A DNA stretch of 64,000 nt from Bordetella sp. H567 (GCF_001704295.1 NZ_CP012334.1:4042084-4106083); one strand, 5' to 3'. Shown: positions 1-8,923, counted from the first letter of the stretch. A program made the numbers and translations. The notes: generated by a model not told the origin, from the letters alone.

Positions 1-2
1 GC

Positions 3-122
3 GGCGATCTCGGCGCCATCTGCGTGCTCGGCATCCTTCTTCTGGTGGCCTCATTCGCCGTCGTTTTTCTTGCCAATGCCCTTCCCATACTCGGGGGATC
101 CCAAACCGCCCACCGCAGCTGA
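3..122 (+). CDS. C-terminal fragment of a membrane protein, probably an ABC transporter permease
   Basis: Only the last 39 codons are inside the window; the start lies to the left. The visible peptide holds one hydrophobic span (about residues 4-29 of the fragment, with LGILLLVASFAVVF at its core) and ends with a short polar tail. A final membrane helix followed by a short cytoplasmic tail is common in binding-protein-dependent ABC permeases, and an importer gene beside a GntR-controlled catabolic operon would make sense. That family call is inference, because no permease EAA motif is visible. The stop lies 75 bases before the GntR gene on the same strand. Confidence 0.45.
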   Translation, partial: GDLGAICVLGILLLVASFAVVFLANALPILGGSQTAHRS

Positions 123-197
123 AGCGGCCCGGCAGCCCTGCACCCCCCCTATCGGCAACGCTTCCCGCCGCCTCCGGCCCACTCACAGTCCTCCACG

Positions 198-905
198 ATG
201 TCGGATCTTCCGAACCCATCTTCCAGCGTCTCCGCGATCAACTTTCTGCGCACCAAGTCGCTGACCAACGTGGTGCAGGCCGAAATCGAGCGCATGATCA
301 TCGACGGCGAGTTCCAGCCCAACGAGCGCGTCAATGAAAACAGCTTATCGCATCGGCTCGGCGTCAGCCGCGGGCCCATTCGTGAAGCGTGTAGCGCCCT
401 CGCCGCGATGGGACTGATCGAAATCATTCCCAACCGCGGTTTTTTCATCCGGGCGCTGTCGAACGAAGAGGCCCAGGACCTGTCCGTGGCGCGTGCCGGC
501 ATTTTCGGCTGCATGGCCATGATGCTCGCCGAAAGCGTCAGCCCCGCGCAAATCGCAATCCTGCGGGCGCTGCTCGCGCGCATGGATGAGATCGCCGTGC
601 TCGGCGACGTTCATATCTACTATCCGGTCAATCTCGAATTCCACAAGCAGATCGCCTTGATGGCAGGCAACAACCGGCTCAGCGCGATCTACCAGAGTCT
701 CGTGCGCGAATTGCATATCCAGCGCTATCGCGCACTCTCCAGCCCCGATGTCCTGCACGTCTCCAATGCCGAGCATCGTGAAATCGTCGACGCGCTGGAG
801 GCTGGGGACCCTGTTCGCACCCTGATCGCCGCACGCTTGCACATCGTCAACGGCATTGTCCGGACCCAAAACGCCGGACAGCCGGGCCAGGCCGGCTGTC
901 GATAG
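198..905 (+). CDS. GntR-family transcriptional regulator, FCD (FadR-like) subfamily
   Basis: A cytoplasmic DNA-binding regulator of 235 residues. Residues about 16-82 form the GntR winged helix, with the typical ERVNENSLSHRLGVSRGPIREA helix-turn-helix stretch and a following GLIEIIPNRGFFIR wing. Residues about 90-220 are a helical FCD effector domain; NLEFHKQI, NAEHREIVDAL and ARLHIVNG carry the histidine/acidic positions that bind a metal and an organic acid in this subfamily. It lies 41 bases before a three-gene catabolic operon on the same strand and most likely controls it, with a carboxylic acid as probable effector. No clear ribosome site precedes the ATG; a nearby upstream start cannot be excluded. 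Confidence 0.9.
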   Translation: MSDLPNPSSSVSAINFLRTKSLTNVVQAEIERMIIDGEFQPNERVNENSLSHRLGVSRGPIREACSALAAMGLIEIIPNRGFFIRALSNEEAQDLSVARAGIFGCMAMMLAESVSPAQIAILRALLARMDEIAVLGDVHIYYPVNLEFHKQIALMAGNNRLSAIYQSLVRELHIQRYRALSSPDVLHVSNAEHREIVDALEAGDPVRTLIAARLHIVNGIVRTQNAGQPGQAGCR

Positions 906-946
906 GCTCCACCCACACCCACGACACACTCAACGCGAGGACAGAC

Positions 947-2362
947 ATGGACAAGCATCAAGCATCGGACGTGGAACTGACGAGATACGTCGCCGAGTTC
1001 GTCGTGAACACCCGCGCGAACGATCTTCCCGCGGACGTCATCGAATTGGGGAAAAAGTCCATCCTCGATGGCCTGGGCTTGGCCCTTTCGGGGTCGGTAT
1101 CCAAAACCGGTGACCTGGTGCGGCGTCATCTGGACGAGCTGAACCTCGGTGCCGGCGCGGCGACCCTCATCGGGGGCGGACGCAAGGTCGCCCCTCGCTT
1201 CGCCGCTTTCGCCAACGGCGTCGGTATCCATGCGGACGACTATGACGACACCCAGCTCGCCGTGGCCAAGGACCGGGTGTACGGCCTGTTGACGCACCCC
1301 ACCGCGCCCGCGCTACCGGCTGCGCTCGCCGTCGCCGAGCTCGTCAATGCGCCGGGCCGGGAACTGATGCTGGCTTATCAGCTGGGCGTCGAAGTGGAAT
1401 GCAAGATCGCCGAAGCGATCGCCCCGCGCCACTATCAAACCGGGTTCCATGCCACGGGCACCTGCGGCACCTTCGCCGGCGCGGTGGCCGGCGCCAAACT
1501 GCTGGCTCTCGATGTCGCCACGACGCGGCGCGCCTTGTCGATGGCGGGTAGCCAGTCGGCGGGCCTGCGCGAGAATTTCGGCACGATGACCAAGCCTTTC
1601 CATGCTGGCCGCGCATCCGAAAGCGGCGTCGTCGCGGCCCAGTTCGCCTCTTACGGCTGGACGGCCGCGCCGCGCATACTCGAAGCGCCGCGCGGCTTCT
1701 TTTCCGCGGCGGGAGGCGGCTACGATCCGGCCGCCATCTTCGGCAAACTGGGCGCGCCGTGGACCCTGTTCGATCCCGGTGTGTCGATCAAGCCCCACCC
1801 CTCCGGCTCGTTGACGCACCCCGGCATGACCGAGATGCTGCGTCTTATCCAGGCCAACGGTATCCATGCCAAGGACGTCAGGCACGTGCGCGTGGGCACC
1901 AACTCCAACATGCCGAACGCCTTGATACATCATCGTCCGAAAGACGAGCTGCAGGCAAAATTTTCCATGGAGTTCTGCATCGCCATCCTGCTGCTGGAGG
2001 GCCGCGCGGGCCTCAACGAGTTCACCGACGCCGCCGTCGAACGGGAGGACGTCAAGGCCATGATCGAAAAGGTGGATTTCGTTATCGATGACGTGGCCGA
2101 GGCCGCGGGCTATCACCTGATGACGACGCTGATCGATATCGACCTCGCCGACGGCCGCCGCATATCCGGGCGCGCCGATTTCGGCAAGGGCAGTCCGGCC
2201 ATGCCAATGAGCTACGACGAGGTCGCCCGCAAGTTCCACGAAAACGCCGAATTCGCCGGCATGGACAGGAATACCGCCTCCGAAATCGTCGAGCTGGTGA
2301 GCGGACTGGAAAAGCTCGATTCGATGGAGCCGTTGACACGCCGCTTGATCCGTATCGCCTGA
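947..2362 (+). CDS. MmgE/PrpD-family dehydratase-like enzyme
   Basis: A 471-residue cytoplasmic enzyme of the fold shared by 2-methylcitrate dehydratase and cis-aconitate decarboxylase. Family landmarks are visible: HPTAPALPAALAVAEL near residue 107, GFHATGTCGTFAGAVAGAKL near 165-185, and KPFHAGRASESGVVAAQFA near 215-235. The usual active-site stretch appears as KPHPSGSLTHPGM near 285, with Gly where methylcitrate dehydratases often have Cys. Length is typical. An AGGACAGAC ribosome site precedes the ATG. It is the first gene of an operon with an isopropylmalate-dehydrogenase-like and a PdxA-like enzyme. The substrate is probably a polycarboxylate or hydroxy acid; it cannot be named from sequence. 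Confidence 0.88.
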   Translation: MDKHQASDVELTRYVAEFVVNTRANDLPADVIELGKKSILDGLGLALSGSVSKTGDLVRRHLDELNLGAGAATLIGGGRKVAPRFAAFANGVGIHADDYDDTQLAVAKDRVYGLLTHPTAPALPAALAVAELVNAPGRELMLAYQLGVEVECKIAEAIAPRHYQTGFHATGTCGTFAGAVAGAKLLALDVATTRRALSMAGSQSAGLRENFGTMTKPFHAGRASESGVVAAQFASYGWTAAPRILEAPRGFFSAAGGGYDPAAIFGKLGAPWTLFDPGVSIKPHPSGSLTHPGMTEMLRLIQANGIHAKDVRHVRVGTNSNMPNALIHHRPKDELQAKFSMEFCIAILLLEGRAGLNEFTDAAVEREDVKAMIEKVDFVIDDVAEAAGYHLMTTLIDIDLADGRRISGRADFGKGSPAMPMSYDEVARKFHENAEFAGMDRNTASEIVELVSGLEKLDSMEPLTRRLIRIA

Positions 2363-2392
2363 GCGAACCCCTGAACCTCCAAAGGTCTATCC

Positions 2393-3469
2393 ATGCAAAA
2401 TCCATTGGTGATCGGCATTCTGAACGGCGACGACATCGGACATGAAATCGTGCCTGCTGCTGTCGAGGTGACTCGCGCCGCGGCGGCCAAAACCGGCCTG
2501 CTCATCGACTGGCGGCCCATGCCCATCGGCCGCACGGCGCTTGAGGCGCAGGGCTCGACATTCCCGGACGGCACGCTGGAGGCGGTCTCCGGCATGGACG
2601 GCTTCATCCTCGGCCCCATAGGCCATCAGGCCTACCCCAAGGTTCCCGGCGCGATCAATCCCCACCCCATCCTGCGCAAGCGTCTGAACCTGTTCGCCAA
2701 CATCAGGCCCACACGCTCCTATCCCGGCCTGGGTGCCATCCATGACGATATCGATCTCGTGATCGTGCGGGAGAACAACGAGGGTTTCCAGCCGGACCGC
2801 AACGTCGTGGCCGGGTCGGGGGAGTTCCGGCCGACCGACGATGTGACGATCTCCGTGCGCGTCATCACGCGTCTTGGCTCGGCCCGTGTCGCGCGCGTCG
2901 CGCTGGAGATCGCCCGGCAACGGCGGAAACGACTGACGCTGGTCCACAAGGACACCGTGTTCAAGCTGGGCTGTGGCATGTTCGTCGAGGAATGCCGCCG
3001 CGTCGCGCGCGAATTCCCGGACGTCGCGGTGGACGAGGTCATCGTGGACACCATGGCCATGCGCCTGGTTCGCGATCCCCAGACTTTCGACGTGGTGGTC
3101 ACCACCAACATGTTCGGCGACATACTGACCGACGAAGCAGCGGGCCTGGTGGGCGGCCTGGGCATGGCGCCGGGGCTGTGCATCGGCGACGGCAGCCTGG
3201 CAATGGCCCAGGCCACCCACGGCTCGGCGCCCGATATCGCGGGCAAGGGCATCGCGAATCCCTACGCGATGATCGAATCCACGCGGATGATGATCGAGTG
3301 GCTGGGCCACAATCGCGGTGTCGAGCAGGCGGTCAAGGCGGCCGCGCTGATGGAGGGCGCGATCACCGCCGCACTCGCGGATCCCGCCACCCGCACGCGG
3401 GATATAAAGGGCAGCGGCAATACCAGGGATATGACGCGCGGCATCGTTGCGGCGATCGAAGCGGCCTGA
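2393..3469 (+). CDS. Isocitrate/isopropylmalate dehydrogenase-family NAD(P)-dependent beta-decarboxylating dehydrogenase
   Basis: A 358-residue soluble enzyme that oxidises and decarboxylates a 3-substituted malate-like acid. Seen: an N-terminal GDDIGHEIVPAAVEV motif, IVRENNEGF (variant of the substrate-binding RENTEG loop), VHKDTVFKLGCGMF with the catalytic Lys, TTNMFGDILTDEAAGL with the metal Asp residues, and HGSAPDIAGKGIANPYAMI at the NAD site. The altered loop and the absence of leuC/leuD nearby argue against leucine biosynthesis. Tartrate dehydrogenase and 3-alkylmalate dehydrogenases are alternatives. It starts 30 bases after the PrpD-like gene and 69 bases before the PdxA-like gene. 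Confidence 0.87.
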   Translation: MQNPLVIGILNGDDIGHEIVPAAVEVTRAAAAKTGLLIDWRPMPIGRTALEAQGSTFPDGTLEAVSGMDGFILGPIGHQAYPKVPGAINPHPILRKRLNLFANIRPTRSYPGLGAIHDDIDLVIVRENNEGFQPDRNVVAGSGEFRPTDDVTISVRVITRLGSARVARVALEIARQRRKRLTLVHKDTVFKLGCGMFVEECRRVAREFPDVAVDEVIVDTMAMRLVRDPQTFDVVVTTNMFGDILTDEAAGLVGGLGMAPGLCIGDGSLAMAQATHGSAPDIAGKGIANPYAMIESTRMMIEWLGHNRGVEQAVKAAALMEGAITAALADPATRTRDIKGSGNTRDMTRGIVAAIEAA

Positions 3470-3538
3470 GCAGGACGAATCGGCGGGTCGCCGATTCAGA
3501 TCACATCATCCTTCGCAACTTCCCCAGGCAAGGACATC

Positions 3539-4540
3539 ATGAGCCATCCACTACCGATCATCGCCCTGACGCCCGGAGACTGCACCGGCATCGGACCCGA
3601 ACAGGTCGCACGCATTCTGCACGACCGCCGCATGGCGGACACCGCGCGCATCGTCGTGGTGGGCGATGCGCGCGTCCTGGACCTTGGCATGCGCCAGGCC
3701 GGCGTGTCCTTCGAATACCGGCGCTACGATAAGCCGGCCTCGATAGACTGGTCGCACAATTCGATTGCGCTGGTCGATCTGGCCAACACCGACCCGGCCC
3801 GCTACCCGCCCGGCGTCGGCAGCGCGGAGTCGGGCCGACTGACCGGCGAAACGCTATCGCGCGCCATCGATTTCGCGAAGGCGGGCGAGGTCCACGCGAT
3901 CACCTTCGCACCGCTGAACAAGCGCGCCATGTATGACGGCGGCTGGAAGTTCCCGGACGAGCACAAGATGTTCGCGCATCTGCTGGGACATCAAGGCTAT
4001 TTCAGCGAGATGAACGTGCTCGGCAATCAGTGGATGTCTCGCGTGACGTCGCATATTGCCCTGCGCCAGGCGCTGGACCAGATCACACGCGAAGCCGTCG
4101 AAGAGGCTATCGTGCTGTCGGACAGCATGATGAGAAAAGCCGGCATTGCCGCCCCCCGGATCGCCGTCGCGGCGCTCAATCCACATGGCGGCGAAGGCGG
4201 CCTTTTCGGCACGGAGGAAATCGACATCATCGGTCCCGCCGTGGCCGCCATGGCTGCCCGGGGCATCGCCTGCTCGGGCCCATTCCCCTCGGATACGGTC
4301 TACCTGAAAGCCTTCGCCGGCGAGTATGACGGGGTGGTTTCGATGTATCATGACCAAGGGCAGATCGCCACGAAAATGCAGGGCTTCAATCGCGGCGTCA
4401 CGATCACGGCCGGCCTGGACACGGTCTTCACGACCCCCGCGCACGGCACCGCTTTCGACATCGCCGGCAAGGGCGTCGCGAATACGGGCGCGATCGAGGC
4501 CGCGCTGACCCTGGCAAGCCGATTGGCGGCTCGGGCATAA
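3539..4540 (+). CDS. PdxA-like 4-hydroxythreonine-4-phosphate dehydrogenase family protein (PdxA2 type)
   Basis: A 333-residue metal-dependent dehydrogenase with the PdxA signatures: ALTPGDCTGIGPEQVARIL near residue 9, a DEHKMFAHLLG histidine motif near 140, NPHGGEGGLFGTEEIDII near 215, MYHDQGQIATKMQGFNRG near 270, and HGTAFDIAGKGVAN near the end. PdxA acts in vitamin B6 synthesis, but catabolic PdxA2 paralogues oxidise 4-phosphorylated sugar acids such as phospho-D-threonate or phospho-D-erythronate. Position in a GntR-controlled operon without other pdx genes favours the catabolic reading. The usual DUF1537 sugar-acid kinase partner is absent from the window. Confidence 0.88.
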   Translation: MSHPLPIIALTPGDCTGIGPEQVARILHDRRMADTARIVVVGDARVLDLGMRQAGVSFEYRRYDKPASIDWSHNSIALVDLANTDPARYPPGVGSAESGRLTGETLSRAIDFAKAGEVHAITFAPLNKRAMYDGGWKFPDEHKMFAHLLGHQGYFSEMNVLGNQWMSRVTSHIALRQALDQITREAVEEAIVLSDSMMRKAGIAAPRIAVAALNPHGGEGGLFGTEEIDIIGPAVAAMAARGIACSGPFPSDTVYLKAFAGEYDGVVSMYHDQGQIATKMQGFNRGVTITAGLDTVFTTPAHGTAFDIAGKGVANTGAIEAALTLASRLAARA

Positions 4541-4630
4541 GCGTCCCACGCCGGCGCAAGCTTGTGGCCCGGATCCGTTCGGCGGTTCGCGGCGCCATTA
4601 TTTCCCGCGCGCGGCGCCCTCATACGCTGT

Positions 4631-6190
4631 TCAATGCGCCGCCGACGCATCTGCGCCGGCACCGCCCTTGGCGGGCCGCGTGATCCAGATCAGCGGGATG
4701 ATCAACAGGAAGATGGCGGCCGACACATAGAAGATATCGTTCAATCCCATCATGGCCGCCTGCGCGTTCAACATCGCGTCGAACAATGCGTTCGACGCGC
4801 CGGTATTCAGGTGCAGCAGCGCGCGTATCGAATCGATCTGTTGGGTGAACACCGGGTTGGTGGAGGTGGCCACCTCGGTCAAGCGTTCATGATGCATGAC
4901 GGTCCGGTTGTTCCATACCGTTCCCGCGATGGACGTGCCAACCGCGCCGCAGAACACCCGCACGAAGTTCGACAGCCCCGCCGCCGCCGGTATCCGGTGC
5001 GGAGGCTGGCCCGACAGGATGATCGCGGTCAGCGGCACGAAGAACAGGGCCATGGGAATGCCTTGCAGCAGCGTCGGCCACACCAGGTGCCAGGTATCGA
5101 TTTGGGTGACGTAGTTCGAGCGCATGTAGAACACGACGGCGAAGCAGAGGAAGGCCACCGTGGCGATGATGCGGGCATCCGACCGCGGCAGCAGCTTGCC
5201 CAGCACGGGCGACAGCAGCAGCGCGAAAATACCCAGCGGCGCCATCACCAACCCGGCATCGACGGACCGGTAGTTCAGGTATTCCTGCATCCATTGCGGC
5301 AGCAGCACCAGGTTGCCGAAGAACACGCCATAGGCGATGGAGATCGCGATCGTGCCGCCGCTGAAATTGCGCTGGCCGAACAGCCGCAGGTCGACGATGG
5401 GATGGTCTTCCGTCAGTTCCCAGATCAGGAAAAACGTAAAGCTGACGAAAGCCGTGACCGCAAGCCCCACGATCAACGGAGAATTGAACCAGTCCAGGTC
5501 GCGGCCCTTGTCCAGCATGATCTGCAGCGCCGCTACCCAGGTGACCAGCAGAACCAGGCCTACCAGGTCGATGGGCAGCTTGCGCGTCGGCGTCTCCCGG
5601 TGGCGATAGATGCTCCAGGTCACCAGGGCGGCGAAGATGCCGACCGGGATATTGATGTAGAAAATCCACGACCAGTTGTAGCTGTCGGTGATCCAGCCGC
5701 CTAGCGAAGGTCCGGCGATCGGGCCCACGGTGGCGGTCATGGCCCACAGCGCCAGCGCCATGGAGCTTTTCTCCTTGGGATAGGAGCCCAGCAGGATCGC
5801 CTGCGACATCGGGATGAGCGGCCCCGCGACGGCGCCCTGCAGCACGCGTGCGAACAAGAGCACCGGCAGGCTGGGCGCGATGCCGCAGAGCCAGGATGCC
5901 AGGGTGAACAGCGCGATCGCGCCGACGAACAGCCGGATCTGGCCCACCCGCTGGGTCAACCAGCCCGTCATGGGAATGGATACCGCGTTGGACGCGGCGA
6001 ACACCGTGATGACCCAGGTGCCTTCGTCGACGGACACGCCCATGTTGCCGGATATCGTCGGAATCGCCACATTGGCGATCGACGTATCGAGCACGTTCAT
6101 GAAGGTCGCCAGCGCCACGGCGACCGTCGCCAGGATGAGTTGCCCCCCATGCAAGGGCGGCAAAGGGGAAGGAGTTTGCTGAGTGGCCAT
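4631..6190 (-). CDS. DHA2-family MFS multidrug efflux permease (EmrB/QacA type)
   Basis: A 519-residue inner-membrane proton antiporter with about 14 hydrophobic spans, the DHA2 pattern. Seen near the N-terminus: NVLDTSIANVAIPTISG (motif of TM1), GWLTQRVGQIRLFVGA (MFS loop 2-3 motif A variant), RVLQGAVAGPLIPMSQA in TM4 and the antiporter motif C-like GPIAGPSLGGWI in TM5. No EmrA-type membrane fusion gene is adjacent. It is transcribed away from a LysR gene 160 bases upstream, which is its likely regulator. The substrate cannot be told. Confidence 0.9.
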   Translation of the reverse strand: MATQQTPSPLPPLHGGQLILATVAVALATFMNVLDTSIANVAIPTISGNMGVSVDEGTWVITVFAASNAVSIPMTGWLTQRVGQIRLFVGAIALFTLASWLCGIAPSLPVLLFARVLQGAVAGPLIPMSQAILLGSYPKEKSSMALALWAMTATVGPIAGPSLGGWITDSYNWSWIFYINIPVGIFAALVTWSIYRHRETPTRKLPIDLVGLVLLVTWVAALQIMLDKGRDLDWFNSPLIVGLAVTAFVSFTFFLIWELTEDHPIVDLRLFGQRNFSGGTIAISIAYGVFFGNLVLLPQWMQEYLNYRSVDAGLVMAPLGIFALLLSPVLGKLLPRSDARIIATVAFLCFAVVFYMRSNYVTQIDTWHLVWPTLLQGIPMALFFVPLTAIILSGQPPHRIPAAAGLSNFVRVFCGAVGTSIAGTVWNNRTVMHHERLTEVATSTNPVFTQQIDSIRALLHLNTGASNALFDAMLNAQAAMMGLNDIFYVSAAIFLLIIPLIWITRPAKGGAGADASAAH

Positions 6191-6350
6191 GAGACTGCCT
6201 TTGGATACCTGCTCCTAGGGTCTCATGGCGACCTGAATGCAAGCTGAGCGCCCCTGGGACGCATCTCCGTCCCCAAAGGGCATGACCTCGCGATCCGCCT
6301 GGGTTACGATGTCGCCGCCATCAAACCGCGTCATCTGAGGGGAATCGACG

Positions 6351-7283
6351 TTGGATCAGTTCAGCGAAATCGGTGTGTTCGTCAAGGTGGTGGAACTATG
6401 CAGCCTGACCAAAACGGCGGATGCACTGGAGACATCCAACGCCACGGTCAGTCGCATTCTTTCCAAGCTGGAGGCCGACCTGGGCGCCAAGCTGCTGGAA
6501 CGAACGACCCGCCGGGTCAACCCGACGCCGGACGGCCTGGCGTTCTACGAGCGATGCAAGCGCATCCTGGACGAGCTCGAGGAAGCCAAGAACGAGATCA
6601 CCGCGCTGCGGGAAACGCCGCGCGGCACCGTGCGGGTGGTGCTGCCGGTCAGCTACGGCAAGATCTGGCTGATGCCGCTGATGAACAGCATCGCCAAGCG
6701 TTTTCAGGAACTGACGATCAGCGTCACCTTGTCGGACCGGCTGGATGACCTTGCCGAAGACAGTTTCGACGTGGCCGTCGCTGTCGGCAATGCGGCCGAC
6801 TCTCGCCTGGTTGCCCGCAAGCTGCGCGTGTCGCGCATCGTCACCGCCGCGGCGCCCGGCTACCTGGAGGAATGGGGCACGCCGCAAACCCCGCAAGACC
6901 TGGCCGAGCACAACTGCCTGTTGTATGTCCGGCCCGGCCGCCGGCTGAAATGGTTGTGGGATTTCGTCGACGCCAAGCAGACTCATCACAACGTTGCCGT
7001 CAGCGGCAATATGCTCATCGACAATGGCGAAGCGCTGCTGGAAGCGGCCGCGCAGGGCGTCGGTATCATCCAGGCGCCCGACTACGTTTCCCTGCCGCAG
7101 CTGCGCAAGGGCGCGCTGGTCGAAATACTGACCGAATACCAGCCCCCCGGCCCGACGATATGGGTGCTGTACCCGCCTAGCCGCCAGCGCGCCAGCCGGG
7201 TACAGATGCTGATCGAAGAGCTTTTCGCGCTGGCCGATTCGCTGCCCGGGATGGAGCCGGCCCAGGCAGGCCCCGGTCATTGA
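6351..7283 (+). CDS. LysR-family transcriptional regulator
   Basis: A 310-residue LysR regulator. Residues 3-62 carry the winged helix-turn-helix (VKVVELCSLTKTADALETSN, then TVSRILSKLEADLGAKLLERT); the remainder is the two-lobe effector-binding domain. The effector domain resembles the CrgA/DsdC-like group, often regulators of divergent oxidoreductase or efflux genes. The start is a TTG preceded by a GAGGGG ribosome site seven bases upstream. It is divergent from the DHA2 efflux gene and overlaps, tail to tail, the end of a DoxX remnant on the other strand. Confidence 0.9.
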   Translation: MDQFSEIGVFVKVVELCSLTKTADALETSNATVSRILSKLEADLGAKLLERTTRRVNPTPDGLAFYERCKRILDELEEAKNEITALRETPRGTVRVVLPVSYGKIWLMPLMNSIAKRFQELTISVTLSDRLDDLAEDSFDVAVAVGNAADSRLVARKLRVSRIVTAAAPGYLEEWGTPQTPQDLAEHNCLLYVRPGRRLKWLWDFVDAKQTHHNVAVSGNMLIDNGEALLEAAAQGVGIIQAPDYVSLPQLRKGALVEILTEYQPPGPTIWVLYPPSRQRASRVQMLIEELFALADSLPGMEPAQAGPGH

Positions 7284-7507
7284 GCGACGCTGGCCGACGC
7301 GGACCAGCCGGTTTCCCGCGCGCGGCGGGATGCGCCGGCCAGGCGGTCTTGCAGCGATAGCGCGCCGTTGCCCAGAAGAACGACCGCCGCGGAAATGAAC
7401 AGCAGCACGGCCAGATACTCCCAGCCGCCGCCGGGGCTCGTATAGATCCACCCGTGCGAACCATGCACGAAGGCGATTGCGCCGATCAGCGTAGGCGCCA
7501 GCAGCAA
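7277..7507 (-). pseudogene. 3' remnant of a DoxX-family membrane protein
   Basis: The reading frame encodes the C-terminal half of a DoxX protein: LLLAPTLIGAIAFVHGSHGW followed by SPGGGWEYLAVLLF and a second hydrophobic span with LLGNGALSL. DoxX proteins are normally 130-160 residues with four helices; only the last two are present. The frame is open back to a stop at 7631-7633, but the extra residues are arginine-rich and not DoxX-like, and no ATG is available. The 5' half seems to have been lost where the bufA promoter now lies. A short TTG-initiated protein is possible but unlikely. Confidence 0.6.
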
Positions 7508-7576
7508 GGCGGCCCATTGCGCCTGGGATGTGGAAGCGTTGGTCGCTCCGCCGCGAAAGTTTTTTTCGACCGCGCT

Positions 7577-7602
7577 GTAACCCGCGCGCCGGTACCGGCG
7601 AA
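7577..7602 (+). promoter_or_regulatory. Candidate ECF sigma (SigF/ECF16-like) promoter for the bufferin operon
   Basis: GTAACC at 7577-7582 is followed after exactly 16 bases by CGAA at 7599-7602. From memory, this GTAACC-N16-CGAA pattern is the promoter class used by Caulobacter SigF, which controls copper-responsive bufferin genes. It lies 52 bases upstream of the bufA start, and a SigF-like gene is in the same gene cluster. The site sits inside the DoxX remnant frame. The assignment is a pattern match, not a measured start site. Confidence 0.6.
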
Positions 7603-7654
7603 TTAGCTTGTGTATCCGCCACGGATACCTTCATGCCACCACCGGAGACATCCC

Positions 7655-7966
7655 ATGTCCACAAAAACCACCGTGACTTCCGCCCTGCTGGCCAGCGCCG
7701 TCGCCAGCATCTTTGCCTCCATGGCCCATGCCGCCCCCTTGACCCAGGCGGAAACCAACGCTGCCCTGGCCGCGCACAAGGAGAAGTGCTACGGCGTCGC
7801 CCTGAAGGGCCAGAACGATTGCGCCGCGGGTCCCGGCACCACCTGCCAGGGCACCTCGACCATGGACTTCCAGGGCAATGCCTGGAAGTTCGTGCAAGGC
7901 GGTACGTGCACCAGCATCCAGGTTCCCGGCGGCGGCCACGGCTCGCTGACGCCGATCAAGTCCTGA
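7655..7966 (+). CDS. bufA: BufA: DUF2282 bufferin precursor, secreted copper-binding RiPP
   Basis: A 103-residue precursor with a signal peptide (about residues 1-26, AMAHA-like cleavage after a hydrophobic [14 protein letters not shown] core). The mature part has four cysteines at 45, 56, 64 and 85 in the DUF2282 pattern [23 protein letters not shown]. In bufferins these cysteines are modified by the DUF692 enzyme to thiooxazole-type groups that bind Cu(I) and protect against copper. A GGAGA ribosome site lies seven bases before the ATG. It heads an operon with bufB, bufC and a DoxX gene, behind a sigma-F-like promoter. Family function is published knowledge; copper specificity here is inference. 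Confidence 0.88.
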   Translation: MSTKTTVTSALLASAVASIFASMAHAAPLTQAETNAALAAHKEKCYGVALKGQNDCAAGPGTTCQGTSTMDFQGNAWKFVQGGTCTSIQVPGGGHGSLTPIKS

Positions 7967-7999
7967 TCGCGCGAACGACCACGGGAAACGGGGATAGCC

Positions 8000-8923
8000 A
8001 TGAACGCTTGCACCGTGACAGCGGCGGTTCGCGAACCCGGCCGTCCCCGCCCTGCGGCGCCGGCCGCGCCGATACTCGCCGGCACCAGTTTCAAGCCCGG
8101 ACACCTGTCCGCGATACTCGCGGACGGCGCCCAGGGCGGGTTCTTCGAGGTCCACGCCGAAAACTACATGGGTGCCGGCGGTCCGCCGCACCGGATGCTC
8201 GCCGCCATTCGCGAGCGTTATCCGCTTTCCCTGCACGGGGTCTGCATGTCGATCGGCGGGCCCGATGCGCTGGACACGCAACACCTGGCGCGCTTTCGCG
8301 ACCTGGTCTTGCGGTACGAGCCTGCCCTGGTGTCGGAACACCTGGCCTGGTCCTCGCATGGCGGAACGTTCTACAACGACCTTCTTCCCCTGCCTTACAC
8401 CAGGGAAACCCTGGACCGCGTGTGCGCGCACATCGGCCAAGTCCAGGATGCGATCCGGCGCCCGCTGCTGCTGGAGAATCCATCGACGTACGTGGCGTTC
8501 GCATCGTCGACGCTAAGCGAGACGGATTTCATCCACGCGGTCGCGCGCCGGACCGGCTGCGGCCTGCTGCTCGACGTCAACAACGTGTTCGTATCGGCGA
8601 CCAATCATGGCTATTCCGCGGCCGCCTACCTTGACGATTTCCCGCTCCGGCACGTCGGCCAGATCCATCTGGCCGGACATGGCCAACAGCGCGACGACGA
8701 AGACGAACTGCTGCTCATAGACAGCCACGACGGCCCCATCGCCGATGCGGTGTGGGGCTTGTACCGGCGCGTCGTCGCGCGCATCGGCCCCACGCCCACA
8801 CTGATCGAATGGGACAGCAAACTGCCCGACTGGAGCGTGCTGCGGTCCCAGGCACAGGCGGCATACCGGATCATGGCGGCCCATGCGGGCGCACCCGCGG
8901 AGGTTCTCCATCATGCATCGTGA
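8000..8923 (+). CDS. bufB: BufB: DUF692 multinuclear non-heme iron oxidative enzyme (MNIO)
   Basis: A 307-residue TIM-barrel enzyme that modifies cysteines of the BufA precursor using a cluster of iron ions and oxygen. The metal-ligand motifs of the family are all visible in order: EVHAENYMGAG, SLHGVCMS, VSEHLAWSSH, LLLENPSTYV, GLLLDVNNVFVSA, GQIHLAGH, IDSHDGP and LIEWDS. Length fits the family after a proline-rich N-terminal extension of about 25 residues. It follows bufA by 33 bases and overlaps bufC by 11 bases, so translation of the two is probably coupled. Confidence 0.92.
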   Translation: MNACTVTAAVREPGRPRPAAPAAPILAGTSFKPGHLSAILADGAQGGFFEVHAENYMGAGGPPHRMLAAIRERYPLSLHGVCMSIGGPDALDTQHLARFRDLVLRYEPALVSEHLAWSSHGGTFYNDLLPLPYTRETLDRVCAHIGQVQDAIRRPLLLENPSTYVAFASSTLSETDFIHAVARRTGCGLLLDVNNVFVSATNHGYSAAAYLDDFPLRHVGQIHLAGHGQQRDDEDELLLIDSHDGPIADAVWGLYRRVVARIGPTPTLIEWDSKLPDWSVLRSQAQAAYRIMAAHAGAPAEVLHHAS

